DNA of 64,000 bases, from contig NZ_LT670844.1 of NCBI RefSeq assembly GCF_900141755.1, forward strand, positions 6,668,501 to 6,732,500, given 5' to 3'. The position numbers were made by a program, and so were the translations under genes. The stretch's first letter is position 1, and every line of letters starts with the position of its first letter. Of this stretch, positions 54,501 through 63,491 are shown piece by piece. The stretch is from Bradyrhizobium lablabi. GTDB lineage: Bacteria; Pseudomonadota; Alphaproteobacteria; Rhizobiales; Xanthobacteraceae. The notes under the pieces are model-generated. The model was not told the DNA's origin. It ran no database searches and saw nothing but the letters and a program-made list of their open reading frames with translations.

Positions 54501-55700
54501 TTACAGCACGTGCGTTGCGCCCGGAATTTTCCGCAATGCCGCGGTCGCGGCCCAGCTTATCGCCAGCGTCAGCACGAACACGATGATCGCCTTGATGATC
54601 GCGGTGAGCTGCATCACCGGGCTGAACGAATAATCGTACAGGAAATATTGCAGCCACAGCACCGGGATGTAGTGGATCAAATAAATGCCATAGGCGCTGT
54701 CGCGCAGGGGATCGAAGATGCTCGAGCCGTCATTGTCGAAGCGCAGGAACAGCGCCAGGATATTGAACGTCTGCGCGGCGCTGTAGGACACGAAGGCGAG
54801 CGCGTAGGCGACTTGCCACCACAGCGGCTGATGGTTCACGTCGGGCAGGACGCCGTGCTTGATATAGATCAGAGCGATGATGCAGCTATAGGTCACGACG
54901 GTGGCCGCAAGCCACACCGGCCAGCGCCGCGCCAGTCCGCCATCGCTGGCGAGCAGGCCTTTGTCGAACGGAACCGCGCCGATGCCCACGCCGGCGAAGA
55001 AATACACGAGGTAAAGCAAAACGCGGCTGGCCTGGACAGCGACAGGCCCCACTGCGAACCAGCGCGACGCGCCGAAATAAAGCACCGCGGGCACATAGAC
55101 GATCACAGAGGCAATCAATAGGGCCCAGAAAAACAATCCGGGCCGCTGATAGCTTTTAAGCGACAGCTGCCCGATGGCTTCGACGAGGCCGGGCGCGGCG
55201 CGGTAGACGAGGGCGGCAATCACATCGAGCGCCAGCAACACCCAGACGAACCAGGCGGGCCCGATCATCCAGGGACCGACGGTGACCATCTTCCACCAGA
55301 ACGCCAGGAAGCTGACCTCGGGATGTAGCCGCAGCTCGACCGCGTAATAGGCAATCGGCATCAGGATCAGCGCGCAGACGACAAAGGGTAGCCCGAGACG
55401 CCAGCAGCGGTCGCGCAGGAACCAGTCTGTGCCCTTGCGCTGCAGGCTCGGCCAGACGAACAGCCCCGACAGGAAAAACATCGCCGACATGAAGAAGCTG
55501 TCGTTGAACAGCACCACGCCATCGAAGCCCAGGAACGACTGGCGGTCAGTGTGGCCGTAATAGGTATAGGCAATCACCGAATGATGGATCAGCACCAGCA
55601 TGGTGATGAAGGTGCGGGCGCGGTCGAGCGCGGCGTTGCGCGCCTTGGCCTTGGGCACGGTGCGAACTTCCGCGGCCGCCGAATGAGAAATGGATGTCAT
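54501..55700 (-). CDS. Acyltransferase 3 family membrane protein (OpgC-like)
   Basis: 399 aa with about ten hydrophobic helices. ALDRARTFITMLVLIHHSVI is the N-terminal signature with the conserved histidine, and FFMSAMFFLSGLFVWPSLQRKG and RLGLPFVVCALILMPIAYYA follow as in the family. It probably O-acylates or succinylates a glycan at the envelope. It is convergent with purL across a REP. Confidence 0.85.
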   Translation of the reverse strand: MTSISHSAAAEVRTVPKAKARNAALDRARTFITMLVLIHHSVIAYTYYGHTDRQSFLGFDGVVLFNDSFFMSAMFFLSGLFVWPSLQRKGTDWFLRDRCWRLGLPFVVCALILMPIAYYAVELRLHPEVSFLAFWWKMVTVGPWMIGPAWFVWVLLALDVIAALVYRAAPGLVEAIGQLSLKSYQRPGLFFWALLIASVIVYVPAVLYFGASRWFAVGPVAVQASRVLLYLVYFFAGVGIGAVPFDKGLLASDGGLARRWPVWLAATVVTYSCIIALIYIKHGVLPDVNHQPLWWQVAYALAFVSYSAAQTFNILALFLRFDNDGSSIFDPLRDSAYGIYLIHYIPVLWLQYFLYDYSFSPVMQLTAIIKAIIVFVLTLAISWAATAALRKIPGATHVL

Positions 55701-55871
55701 GCACGTCCCGGCATTCGTGATCGCATCAGATGTTGCCGCCGGGAACCCGATTCAGCAAGGCCCAATCGTCAAGCTGCGACGCAGCAATTGTGATTCAGGC
55801 AGCTGCGGCGTTCCGGGAACGGCGGATTTTGCGAAACGTTGATTAGGTGATGAGGATAATTGGAGACCATC

Positions 55872-56204
55872 ATGGGACACAGACTGCATCTGTCAGCACT
55901 TATCGCGATCTCCCTGATCGGCATCGCGACGTCAGCATTCGCGCAAAAGCCCGGTGGCCGCATCGACCCCTCCGCCGCGGCTCCGCCACCAAGTATTACT
56001 CCCGCTCCCGGTGGATCATCGAGCACCGCAACCGGCACGACCGGCACTGGCACCGGCTCTAGCCCTAACGTGAACCCCACGGACAATGTGCCCGGCGTTC
56101 CAGACACCTCGACGCCAGGCCGGTTCGGCACCAACGCGGCACCGAGCGGGCTGCCGGGCGACGACCCGGCGCATCCAGGTTTTCCCGGAAAAGTTGGGCG
56201 ATAA
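55872..56204 (+). CDS. Secreted Pro/Gly/Thr-rich hypothetical protein
   Basis: 110 aa with a signal peptide (LHLSALIAISLIGIATSAFA), then a disordered Pro/Ser/Gly/Thr region (PGGSSSTATGTTGTGTGSSP). GGAG six nt upstream selects ATG 55872 over a TTG. Low complexity and no domain. It is probably an exported spacer-type protein of unknown role. Confidence 0.6.
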   Translation: MGHRLHLSALIAISLIGIATSAFAQKPGGRIDPSAAAPPPSITPAPGGSSSTATGTTGTGTGSSPNVNPTDNVPGVPDTSTPGRFGTNAAPSGLPGDDPAHPGFPGKVGR

Positions 56205-56337
56205 TTGATTTCGGTCAACGGAATCGCGATCAAAACGCCCGCCGGTTCCAGTCACTAGCGGAACCAGTCCGATCGCCACGAAGTTAGACAGGCGAACTCG
56301 TGCCGCATCGGGCGGCCCGAAGGCCGGAGCAGTGACG

Positions 56338-56511
56338 ATGACACTTCTGAGATGGGCGCTGTTGTTCTTTCTGATCTCGATCGTCGCTGGCGTTCTCGGC
56401 TTCACCGGCATATCCGCGGCGTCAGCAGATATCGCACGCTTCCTATTCTACGTTTTTGTCGTGATCTTCCTGGTGCTCTTGATCCTGGGGCTTACGATCT
56501 TTCGGGTGTAA
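56338..56511 (+). CDS. DUF1328-like small membrane protein, 57 aa
   Basis: The sequence [20 protein letters not shown], then [20 protein letters not shown] and [17 protein letters not shown] has the form of the DUF1328 (YtjA) family: two membrane helices with a Gly-rich turn. GGAG upstream supports the ATG. The function of the family is unknown, with an envelope stress link in enterobacteria. Confidence 0.8.
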   Translation: MTLLRWALLFFLISIVAGVLGFTGISAASADIARFLFYVFVVIFLVLLILGLTIFRV

Positions 56512-56525
56512 GGAGGCCCCGCTCC

Positions 56526-56655
56526 GTCATGCCCGGGCTTGTCCCGGGCATCCACGTCTTAGCTCCAAGCAAAGGAAGACGTGGATGGCCGGGACATAGG
56601 CGAGCGCAAGCGACGCCGTCCTTCGGACGGCTATGCCCGGCCTTGACGAAGCATG
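56526..56655. repeat. REP-like palindrome
   Basis: GTCATGCCCGGGCTTGTCCC, GGGCATCCACGTCTT and a mirror AAGACGTGGATGGCCGGGAC with inner stem CGTCCTTCGGACG. This is the same class that was hit by the IS4 element near 42136 and stands intact at 43417-43500. It sits in the gap between the DUF1328 and DUF427 genes. Confidence 0.75.
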
Positions 56656-56685
56656 GAAGAATCGCACGCCCAAGCGGTCGTTATC

Positions 56686-57045
56686 TCAGGCCACTTCCTC
56701 GACCTTCACCTTGTCAGGATAGAACGCTAGATGGCCGGAGATTTCCGCCATTGCCGGGAACGGCGTCTCATAGGTCCAGATCGCGTTGTCGAGGGTCTTG
56801 CCGTTGGCCTTGATGCTGAAATAGTTCGCATCCCCCTTATAGGGGCAGTGCGTCACCCGCTCGGTGCGCGCCAACAACGCCATATTGGCGTCGCTGCGCG
56901 GCACATATTGCACGGCGGGATAGCTCGCTTCCTTCAGCGTCAGGGCATGGGTGGTTTCGGCGATCACCACGCCGTCGGCGGAGACGCGCACCCGCTTCGG
57001 GTTCGCGGTAATGGTGATGGGGTGGTCGGGACCGGGCAGTTTCAT
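56686..57045 (-). CDS. DUF427 domain protein
   Basis: 119 aa. ITITANPKRVRVSADGVVIA, YVPRSDANMALLARTERVTH and CPYKGDANYFSI are hallmarks of DUF427, a conserved single-domain fold of unknown biochemistry. It ends MAEISGHLAFYPDKV. The ATG at 57045 is preceded by AAAGAGGCGC. The gap to bolA is 195 bp. Confidence 0.85.
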   Translation of the reverse strand: MKLPGPDHPITITANPKRVRVSADGVVIAETTHALTLKEASYPAVQYVPRSDANMALLARTERVTHCPYKGDANYFSIKANGKTLDNAIWTYETPFPAMAEISGHLAFYPDKVKVEEVA

Positions 57046-57240
57046 GATCGTGCGCCTCTTTTTCGGTCAGCCTGTTGTGATCACGCGGGCGCGATCCAGC
57101 GGCTTTGCAAGGAATGGATCGGGAATATAGTGCGACAGAGCGTGACGTAGAAGGGCGTCCACGCTAAGTTCTGCCGTCCCCTTGGGACGGGCGCGGGTCG
57201 CCGGCCGTGCCGCGAACCGCCAAAATGGAGAAATATTGGA

Positions 57241-57480
57241 ATGCCGATGGATGCCCGTGATATCGAATCGATGATCAAGGCGGCAATACCCGACGCCAAG
57301 GTGACGATCCGGGATCTCGCCGGCGATGGCGACCACTATGCGGCGACGGTGATTTCGGAGTCGTTCCGCGGCAAATCCCGTGTCCAGCAGCACCAGATCG
57401 TCTATCAATCGCTGCAGGGCCAGATGGGCGGCGTGCTGCACGCGTTGGCGCTGCAGACCGGAGTGCCCGGGGGTACCTGA
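57241..57480 (+). CDS. bolA: BolA-family protein
   Basis: 79-aa BolA. MDARDIESMIKAAIPDAKVT starts the family fold and GKSRVQQHQIVYQSLQGQMG with HALAL holds the helix that carries the Fe-S ligand His. BolA forms [2Fe-2S] heterocomplexes with monothiol glutaredoxins. Here grxD lies about 4 kb downstream, not adjacent. GGAG lies 10 nt before the ATG. Confidence 0.92.
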   Translation: MPMDARDIESMIKAAIPDAKVTIRDLAGDGDHYAATVISESFRGKSRVQQHQIVYQSLQGQMGGVLHALALQTGVPGGT

Positions 57481-57514
57481 GCGTTAGCCGAGGCCCGGCC
57501 GAGCAGGGGACGTC

Positions 57515-58729
57515 ATGGCGGCGGACAATGAACGCGGCGCGCTGTTTCGCCCGATCGCGCCGAACCAGCATAGCCGCGTCACCTACGCCGAACTGCTGTT
57601 CGACCTGGTGTTCGTGTTCGCGGTCACCCAGATCTCGCACACGCTGCTCGGCCGCTTCACCCCAATCGGCGCCTTGCAGACGACCCTGCTGTTTCTGGCG
57701 GTATGGTGGGTGTGGGTCTACACCTCGTGGATCACCAATTGGCTCAATCCCGAATTGACGCCGGTCCGGGTCCTGTTGTTCCTGCTGATGCTCGGCGGGC
57801 TCGTGCTCTCGACCTCGATCCCAAAGGCGTTCGAATCCCGGGGATTGTGGTTCGCGATCGCCTACGCCAGCATGCAGGTCGGCCGGACGGTCTTTCTGCT
57901 GGCATCGACGCCGCCTGGTCGAACGCGGATGAACGCGGTCCGCATTCTGGTCTGGCTCTCCGCATCGGCCATCTTCTGGATCGCAGGCGGCCTTGCGCAA
58001 GACCATTCGCGGCTCGTCCTTTGGACCGTGGCGCTCGCAATCGAATACATCTCGGCGGCGGTTCGCTTCTGGATACCGACATACGGCGCGTCATCGATCG
58101 ACGACTGGACCGTCGAAGGCGGCCATATCGCGGAGCGCTGCGCGGGATTCATCATCATCGCGCTCGGCGAATCCATCGTCGTGACCGGCGCGACGTTTGC
58201 GGATCTGGCGTGGACGCTTCAGACCGTCAGCGCGTTCGTCTCCGCCTTCATCGGCGCGCTCGCGATGTGGTGGATCTATTTCCACAAGGGCGCGGGAGCC
58301 GGCTCGGAACTGATTTCAAAGTCGAGCGAACCGGGTCGGCTGGCGAGGCTCGCCTACACCTATCTGCATATGCCGATCGTGGCCGGCATCATTCTCTCGG
58401 CGGTCGCCGATGATCTGGTGCTGACGCATCCCTCCGACCATTCCGATCCGAAGACGGTCATGAGCGCGATCGGCGGTCCGCTGTTGTTTCTGATCGGAAC
58501 GATCTTGTTCAAGCACACCATTCGCGGCTGGCTTCAGCTCTCGCATGGCGCCGGCATCGTTGCGCTCGGCATCCTTGCCTGGTTTGCCAGCGCGCTGTCG
58601 CCCCTGATGCTCTCGATCCTGACCACGGCGATCATGATCATCGTCGCCGCCTGGGAATCGATTTCGCTGAAGTCAGGCGCGGCCGAATCCGAACCTGCAA
58701 AATCTCAGTCCGAGGCCACCAGCGCATGA
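57515..58729 (+). CDS. Low temperature requirement protein A (LtrA) family
   Basis: 404-aa membrane protein with about ten helices. VTYAELLFDLVFVFAVTQIS is the LtrA signature, followed by TLLFLAVWWVWVYTSWITNW, and the central HIAERCAGFIIIALGESIVV is conserved in the family. The family was named from Listeria cold growth and its biochemical activity is unknown. It starts 34 bp after bolA. Its 3' end overlaps the end of egtD by 25 bp. Confidence 0.88.
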   Translation: MAADNERGALFRPIAPNQHSRVTYAELLFDLVFVFAVTQISHTLLGRFTPIGALQTTLLFLAVWWVWVYTSWITNWLNPELTPVRVLLFLLMLGGLVLSTSIPKAFESRGLWFAIAYASMQVGRTVFLLASTPPGRTRMNAVRILVWLSASAIFWIAGGLAQDHSRLVLWTVALAIEYISAAVRFWIPTYGASSIDDWTVEGGHIAERCAGFIIIALGESIVVTGATFADLAWTLQTVSAFVSAFIGALAMWWIYFHKGAGAGSELISKSSEPGRLARLAYTYLHMPIVAGIILSAVADDLVLTHPSDHSDPKTVMSAIGGPLLFLIGTILFKHTIRGWLQLSHGAGIVALGILAWFASALSPLMLSILTTAIMIIVAAWESISLKSGAAESEPAKSQSEATSA

Positions 58730-59676
58730 ACCGAGAACATGCCGGCTGGGTCCATCCAGGATTCCCGCGGCACCCAGCCCGAGCCGCGTGCCAGCGCCGC
58801 GAAACGCTCAAGGCTATATTTGTAGCTGCTTTCGGTATGGATGCTTTCGCCGGCGCGGAACGAAAAACTGCGCCCGAGCATGCGCACGGTCTGGGACTTC
58901 CGGCTGATCAGGTGCATCTCGATGCGGTGCCGGTCGCGGTTGTAGATCGCGCGATGGATGAAGGCGCTTAGATCGAAATTGCCGCCCAGTTCACGGTTGA
59001 TCCGATGGAGCACGTTGAGATTGAAGCGCGCGGTGATCCCGGCTGAATCATTATAGGCGTGATAGAGCGCGCGCTCGTCCTTTTCGAGATCGACGCCGAT
59101 CACCATTCGCGCGCGCTCGCCCAGAATGTCGCGGGCGCTGCGCAGGAAGGCGCAGGCCTCGTGCGGTTCGAAATTGCCGAGCGTCGATCCCGGAAAGAAG
59201 CCGACCTTCGGCATGCCGGCGATTTGCTCGGGCAACGCGAACGGCGCGGTAAAATCGGCGGCGACCGGGTAGACGTCGAGCGAGGGGAAATCCTTGCGCA
59301 AGGCGTCAGCCTGGGCTTTGAGAAAGTCGCCGGAAATATCCACGGGCACGTAGGCGCCGAACGCGCATTGCTGCAACAGCAGCCGGACTTTTGTGGTCGC
59401 GCCGGCGCCGAACTCCACCAGCGCGGCGCCTTTCGGAATGATCGCCGAGATCGCGCTGCCCCGGTCGCGCAGGATCGAAAGCTCGGTCCGCGTCGGGTAA
59501 TATTCCGGCAACAGCGTGATCTGTTCGAACAGTTCCGAGCCGGTTGCATCATAGAAATATTTCGGCGATAGCCGTTTCGGATGCTGCGCCAAACCGTCGA
59601 TCACGTCATCGGCAAATGCCGAGGTCTGTTCGTCAAAGCGATGCGCTTTGGCCAAAGCGGGGGCGTGCACATTCAT
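58705..59676 (-). CDS. egtD: L-histidine N-alpha-methyltransferase (ergothioneine)
   Basis: 323-aa SAM enzyme that trimethylates histidine to hercynine, step one of ergothioneine synthesis. LVEFGAGATTKVRLLLQQCA is motif I, VGFFPGSTLGNFEPHEACAF the conserved middle, and NSAGIT-like sites (NDSAGITARFNLNVLHRINR) bind histidine. It is transcribed with egtB, which lies 45 bp upstream. Confidence 0.94.
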   Translation of the reverse strand: MNVHAPALAKAHRFDEQTSAFADDVIDGLAQHPKRLSPKYFYDATGSELFEQITLLPEYYPTRTELSILRDRGSAISAIIPKGAALVEFGAGATTKVRLLLQQCAFGAYVPVDISGDFLKAQADALRKDFPSLDVYPVAADFTAPFALPEQIAGMPKVGFFPGSTLGNFEPHEACAFLRSARDILGERARMVIGVDLEKDERALYHAYNDSAGITARFNLNVLHRINRELGGNFDLSAFIHRAIYNRDRHRIEMHLISRKSQTVRMLGRSFSFRAGESIHTESSYKYSLERFAALARGSGWVPRESWMDPAGMFSVHALVASD

Positions 59677-59721
59677 GATACTCTCCAGAACGCGCTTCCC
59701 GGCGCGGTTGAATTTCGAAAA

Positions 59722-60978
59722 TCAGGTGGCGTAGTCGGCGAGGCGCAATCCCGTAAATTGCCAGCGATGGTGCGGATAAAAGAAGTTGCGATAAGAGATA
59801 CGGCTATGTCCGCCGGGGGTTGCAAGCGAGGAGCCGCGCAGCACCAGCTGATTGACCATGAACTTGCCGTTGTATTCGCCGAGCGCGCCCTCGATCGCCC
59901 GATAGCCGGGATAGGGGGCGTAGGCGCTCCGCGTCCACTGCCACACGATGCCGAAGGCGTCGTTGAGTTGGCCGGCGCGGGCGGCGACTTCCCATTCCAT
60001 TTCGGTCGGCAAATGCTTGGCCTGCCAGCGCGCGAACGCATCCGCCTCGTAATAGCTGACATGGCAGACCGGGGCCGAGGGGTCGACCGGCTTTAGGCCA
60101 GCGAGCGTCATCACCTGCCATTCGCCGTCGATCTCGCGCCAATGGCCGGGCGCCTGCCATCCTTCATTGCCGACGACCGCAAAACCGTCCATCAGCCACA
60201 GCGTCGGCGTCGAATAGCCGCCGTCTTTCATGAAGGCGAGCCACTCGGCATTGGTGACGAGGTTGCGGGCAAGTTTTACTGGACCGACCAGCGCACGGTG
60301 CGCGGGTTTTTCGTTGTCGAAATGGAAGCTGTCGTCGGTGTGGCCGACGGTGTGGATGCCCTCGTTGAGGGTCACCCACTCCTCGCTGCCGCGGGTTGAA
60401 GCCGGGAATTTCCAGGAGGCGTCGTAGGCCGGCGGTATCGGGTTTTGCGCGAATGCGTGCAGGATATCGGTCAGCATCAATTCCTGATGCTGCTGCTCGT
60501 GATTGAGACCGACTTCCACCAGCGGCGCGATCGTCTTCAGGGTGTCTTCGCCAGCATCACGGAAGAACTTTACGACAGCCGCATCGACGTGGCGCCGGTA
60601 GGCGGTGATTTCATCCGCGCCGGGACGGGTCAGGTGGCCGCGCTGGTGGCGGGCGTGACGCGGGCCGGCGCTGACATAGTAGGAATTGAACAGGTACGCA
60701 TAGTCCGGATGAAAGACCTTGTAGCCCTCGCAGTGTTCGCCGAGCAAAAATTGCTCGAAGAACCAGGTGGTATGGGCGCGGTGCCATTTTGCCGGGCTTG
60801 CATCCGGCATCGACTGGATCAACTGGTCTTCGGGTGTCAGCGGCGCGGCACGTCGCTCGGTCTCGTTTCGCACCGCCAGATAGGCTTCCACCAGATCCTG
60901 GGCGAGGTTGCCGGAATCGGAGAATAATGACGGGCAAGGGGTGGCAGGCGCGGCCACAGCGGATGCTGGTTTCGTCAC
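59722..60978 (-). CDS. egtB: Ergothioneine biosynthesis sulfoxide synthase EgtB
   Basis: 418 aa. The DinB-type N-terminal domain carries the iron-binding HX3HXE (NHEQQHQEL). A C-terminal formylglycine-enzyme-like domain (EWEVAARAG, then SYRNFFYPHHRWQFTGLRLA) completes the enzyme, which joins hercynine to a cysteine thiol donor with oxygen. GTG at 60978 with GGAG six nt before it is the likely start. It precedes egtD. EgtA, C and E homologues are not in the window. Confidence 0.93.
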   Translation of the reverse strand: MTKPASAVAAPATPCPSLFSDSGNLAQDLVEAYLAVRNETERRAAPLTPEDQLIQSMPDASPAKWHRAHTTWFFEQFLLGEHCEGYKVFHPDYAYLFNSYYVSAGPRHARHQRGHLTRPGADEITAYRRHVDAAVVKFFRDAGEDTLKTIAPLVEVGLNHEQQHQELMLTDILHAFAQNPIPPAYDASWKFPASTRGSEEWVTLNEGIHTVGHTDDSFHFDNEKPAHRALVGPVKLARNLVTNAEWLAFMKDGGYSTPTLWLMDGFAVVGNEGWQAPGHWREIDGEWQVMTLAGLKPVDPSAPVCHVSYYEADAFARWQAKHLPTEMEWEVAARAGQLNDAFGIVWQWTRSAYAPYPGYRAIEGALGEYNGKFMVNQLVLRGSSLATPGGHSRISYRNFFYPHHRWQFTGLRLADYAT

Positions 60979-61273
60979 AGGTGTCTCCGGTTCGGGAGAG
61001 AACGTTGCTCTAGCGCCCCGGTTCCCCGGCAACGGCCCGTCCTAGATAGGGGTTCCGTTTCGGGAAAAAAGCCTCCTCAGGCTATGATATTGTTACCGTC
61101 AGGCTATGAAACCTCTTGGGATAAATCCGCCGATCGAACCCGGCGCATGCCTGATGCGTCCCATTTTGCTTTGGTTGTCCAAAGGTTTGGGGTACATATA
61201 TGACAGTACCGGGTTCAACGGGCTGGCGCCCGAAGGCTATCCCGCAAGGGGAGTGCCGCAAAAGGAAGTGAAG

Positions 61274-61612
61274 ATGAGCATCGAACAATTTATCGACAGC
61301 GAAGTGAAGTCGAACGACGTCGTGTTGTTTATGAAGGGGACGCCGCAGTTTCCGCAGTGCGGTTTTTCCGGGCAGGTGGTGCAGATTCTCGATCATGTCG
61401 GGGTCGGCTATAAGGGCCTCAACGTGCTGGAATCTCCCGAGCTGCGCAACGGCATCAAGACCTATTCCAACTGGCCGACCATTCCGCAGCTCTATGTCAA
61501 AGGCGAGTTCGTCGGCGGCTGCGACATCATCCGTGAGATGTTCCAGGCCGGCGAGCTGCAGCAGCTGTTCGCCGACAAGGGCGTCACGGTCACAGCACCG
61601 GCCTCCGCCTGA
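61274..61612 (+). CDS. grxD: Monothiol glutaredoxin, Grx4 type
   Basis: 112-aa glutaredoxin with the CGFS motif (C29; [20 protein letters not shown]) and TWPQ-like [20 protein letters not shown]. It binds a [2Fe-2S] cluster and hands it on, usually with BolA. GGAAGTGA precedes the ATG at 61274, and the longer frame upstream is unsupported. The macro-domain gene starts 6 bp after its stop. Confidence 0.95.
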   Translation: MSIEQFIDSEVKSNDVVLFMKGTPQFPQCGFSGQVVQILDHVGVGYKGLNVLESPELRNGIKTYSNWPTIPQLYVKGEFVGGCDIIREMFQAGELQQLFADKGVTVTAPASA

Positions 61613-61617
61613 GTTTT

Positions 61618-62163
61618 GTGGCGCGCCAGATCGGCCCGGCGCGGCTCGAGGTCATCGTCGCCAATATCACGAGTTTAAGCGTTGACGCCATCGTCAACGC
61701 CGCCAACAGTTCGCTACTTGGCGGCGGTGGCGTGGATGGCGCAATTCATCGCGCGGCCGGGCCTGAGCTTGTTTCCGAATGCCGCATGCTGCATGGCTGC
61801 AAAACCGGCAATGCCAAAATCACCAGGGGTTATCGCCTGCCGGCGCGGCATGTGATTCATGCCGTCGGCCCGGTCTGGAACGGGGGGAGCCTCGGCGAAG
61901 ATGAGCTGCTGGCGTCCTGCTACCGACGCGCAATCGAACTATGCCAGGCCCATGGCCTCGCCTCCGTTGCGTTTCCAGCCATTTCTACCGGCATCTACCG
62001 TTTCCCCGGCGATCGCGCGGCGCGGATTGCGGTCTCGACGACGGTCGACGCACTTGCCGCGGCGCCTGCGGTTACCCGAGTGATCTTCTGCTGCTTCTCG
62101 GACGCCAGCGCCGCCCTGCATGCACAGGCGATGGCGGATGTCGGCAGCCCTTGTGCCGATTGA
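61618..62163 (+). CDS. Macro domain protein (MacroD/YmdB-like)
   Basis: 181 aa, begins with [23 protein letters not shown] and [20 protein letters not shown] are the ADP-ribose-binding motifs, and [20 protein letters not shown] completes the site, as in MacroD-type enzymes that hydrolyse O-acetyl-ADP-ribose or remove ADP-ribose from proteins. Placement 6 bp after grxD indicates cotranscription. Confidence 0.9.
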   Translation: MARQIGPARLEVIVANITSLSVDAIVNAANSSLLGGGGVDGAIHRAAGPELVSECRMLHGCKTGNAKITRGYRLPARHVIHAVGPVWNGGSLGEDELLASCYRRAIELCQAHGLASVAFPAISTGIYRFPGDRAARIAVSTTVDALAAAPAVTRVIFCCFSDASAALHAQAMADVGSPCAD

Positions 62164-62204
62164 GCCGACCGCTACACTCCCTCGGATTTTCCTTGGGAGG
62201 GGAT

Positions 62205-63491
62205 ATGAATTCACATCATGTGTTGAGGTCGATTTTCGGTGCGGCGCTATTGACGATTGCGGCGGCGCCGTCGGTCCGCGCGGAAGGCACTTTCGATATT
62301 CCGCCAGGCGCGCATTTCAATCAGCAAAAGCTCGAGCGGGTCGGCGACTATCTGCGCGAACAGGTCGCGAACGGCAAAATCCCGGGCGCGATCGTCTTGA
62401 TCCAGCAGCATGGCAAGCCGGTCTATCATGAATTCTTCGGCGTCCGCGACGTCGCGACCAAATTGCCGATGACCGACGACACCATCTTCCGCCTGTTCTC
62501 GATGACCAAGCCCATCACCAGCGTGGTGGCGATGCAGTTGATCGAGGAAGGCAAGTTTCGCCTGGACGATCCCGTGGCAAAGTACATTCCCGCCTTTGCC
62601 GACGTCAAAGTCGGCGTTGAAAAGAAAGCGGAAGACGGTACGCCGACATTCGAACTGGTGCCGCCAATCCGGCCGCCGACCATCCTCGACCTGATGCGCC
62701 AGACCTCGGGCATCACCTATGGATTTTATGGCTCCAGCCTCGTCCGCAAGGCCTATGCCAAGGCCGACATCTACGCGGCCGATTTCGATAATGCCGAATT
62801 CGCCGAGCGGATCGCAAAATTGCCGCTTGCCGAGCAACCGGGCACGCTTTGGGACTACGGCCACTCGACCGACATTCTCGGACGGATCATGGAGCTGGTG
62901 TCGGGAAAATCATTGCTCGAGATCGAGCGCGAAAAACTGCTCGGGCCGCTCGGCATGACCGCGACCACTTTTTATGTCACCGATCCCGAAAAGAAGCCGC
63001 TGATCGCCAAGCCGATGCCGAACGACAGCGATTTCCGCGTTGGATTCATCGCTTATGCCGATGTCCCGATGAAATGGGAATCCGGCGGCGGCGGCATGGT
63101 CTCGACCATGGCGGACCTCGCCCGCTTCGCGCAGATGATACTCGACGGCGGCAAACTCGACGGCAAGCAATACCTTAAGCCAGAGACGTTCAAGCTGATG
63201 ACGACGGACCAGGTCGGTCCGGGCTCGGGGGTGGGGCGCGACTATTTCTATTTCCCCGGCGACGGTTTTGGTTTTGGACTTGGTTTCGGCGCGCGCACCG
63301 ATCCCGGCAATGCAAAACCTCCGCCGGCGGGATCGCTCGGCGAACTGAAATGGGACGGCGCCAGCGGCTGCTATTTCGTAATCGACCGCAAGCAGGACAT
63401 GTTCTTCGTGTTGCTGGAGCAGACACCCTCGCAACGCCAGATCATCCAGCCGGCGGTCAAGAAGCTGATCTATGAAGCGATGGAGAACTGA
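62205..63491 (+). CDS. Exported serine hydrolase, beta-lactamase (class C) family
   Basis: 428 aa with a signal peptide ([17 protein letters not shown]). FSMTK (S99-M-T-K102) is the catalytic SxxK, DYGHS the Y-x-H counterpart of the YxN motif, and [16 protein letters not shown] the later conserved segment. Exported esterase or peptidase is more likely than drug resistance. GGGAGGGG precedes the ATG. A very similar gene follows and overlaps it by 20 bp. Confidence 0.9.
   Translation: MNSHHVLRSIFGAALLTIAAAPSVRAEGTFDIPPGAHFNQQKLERVGDYLREQVANGKIPGAIVLIQQHGKPVYHEFFGVRDVATKLPMTDDTIFRLFSMTKPITSVVAMQLIEEGKFRLDDPVAKYIPAFADVKVGVEKKAEDGTPTFELVPPIRPPTILDLMRQTSGITYGFYGSSLVRKAYAKADIYAADFDNAEFAERIAKLPLAEQPGTLWDYGHSTDILGRIMELVSGKSLLEIEREKLLGPLGMTATTFYVTDPEKKPLIAKPMPNDSDFRVGFIAYADVPMKWESGGGGMVSTMADLARFAQMILDGGKLDGKQYLKPETFKLMTTDQVGPGSGVGRDYFYFPGDGFGFGLGFGARTDPGNAKPPPAGSLGELKWDGASGCYFVIDRKQDMFFVLLEQTPSQRQIIQPAVKKLIYEAMEN

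Noticed and set aside
61941..62204. Upstream extension of the serine hydrolase frame
   Set aside because: It overlaps the macro-domain gene in another frame. The ATG at 62205 with a strong ribosome site and signal peptide fits better.
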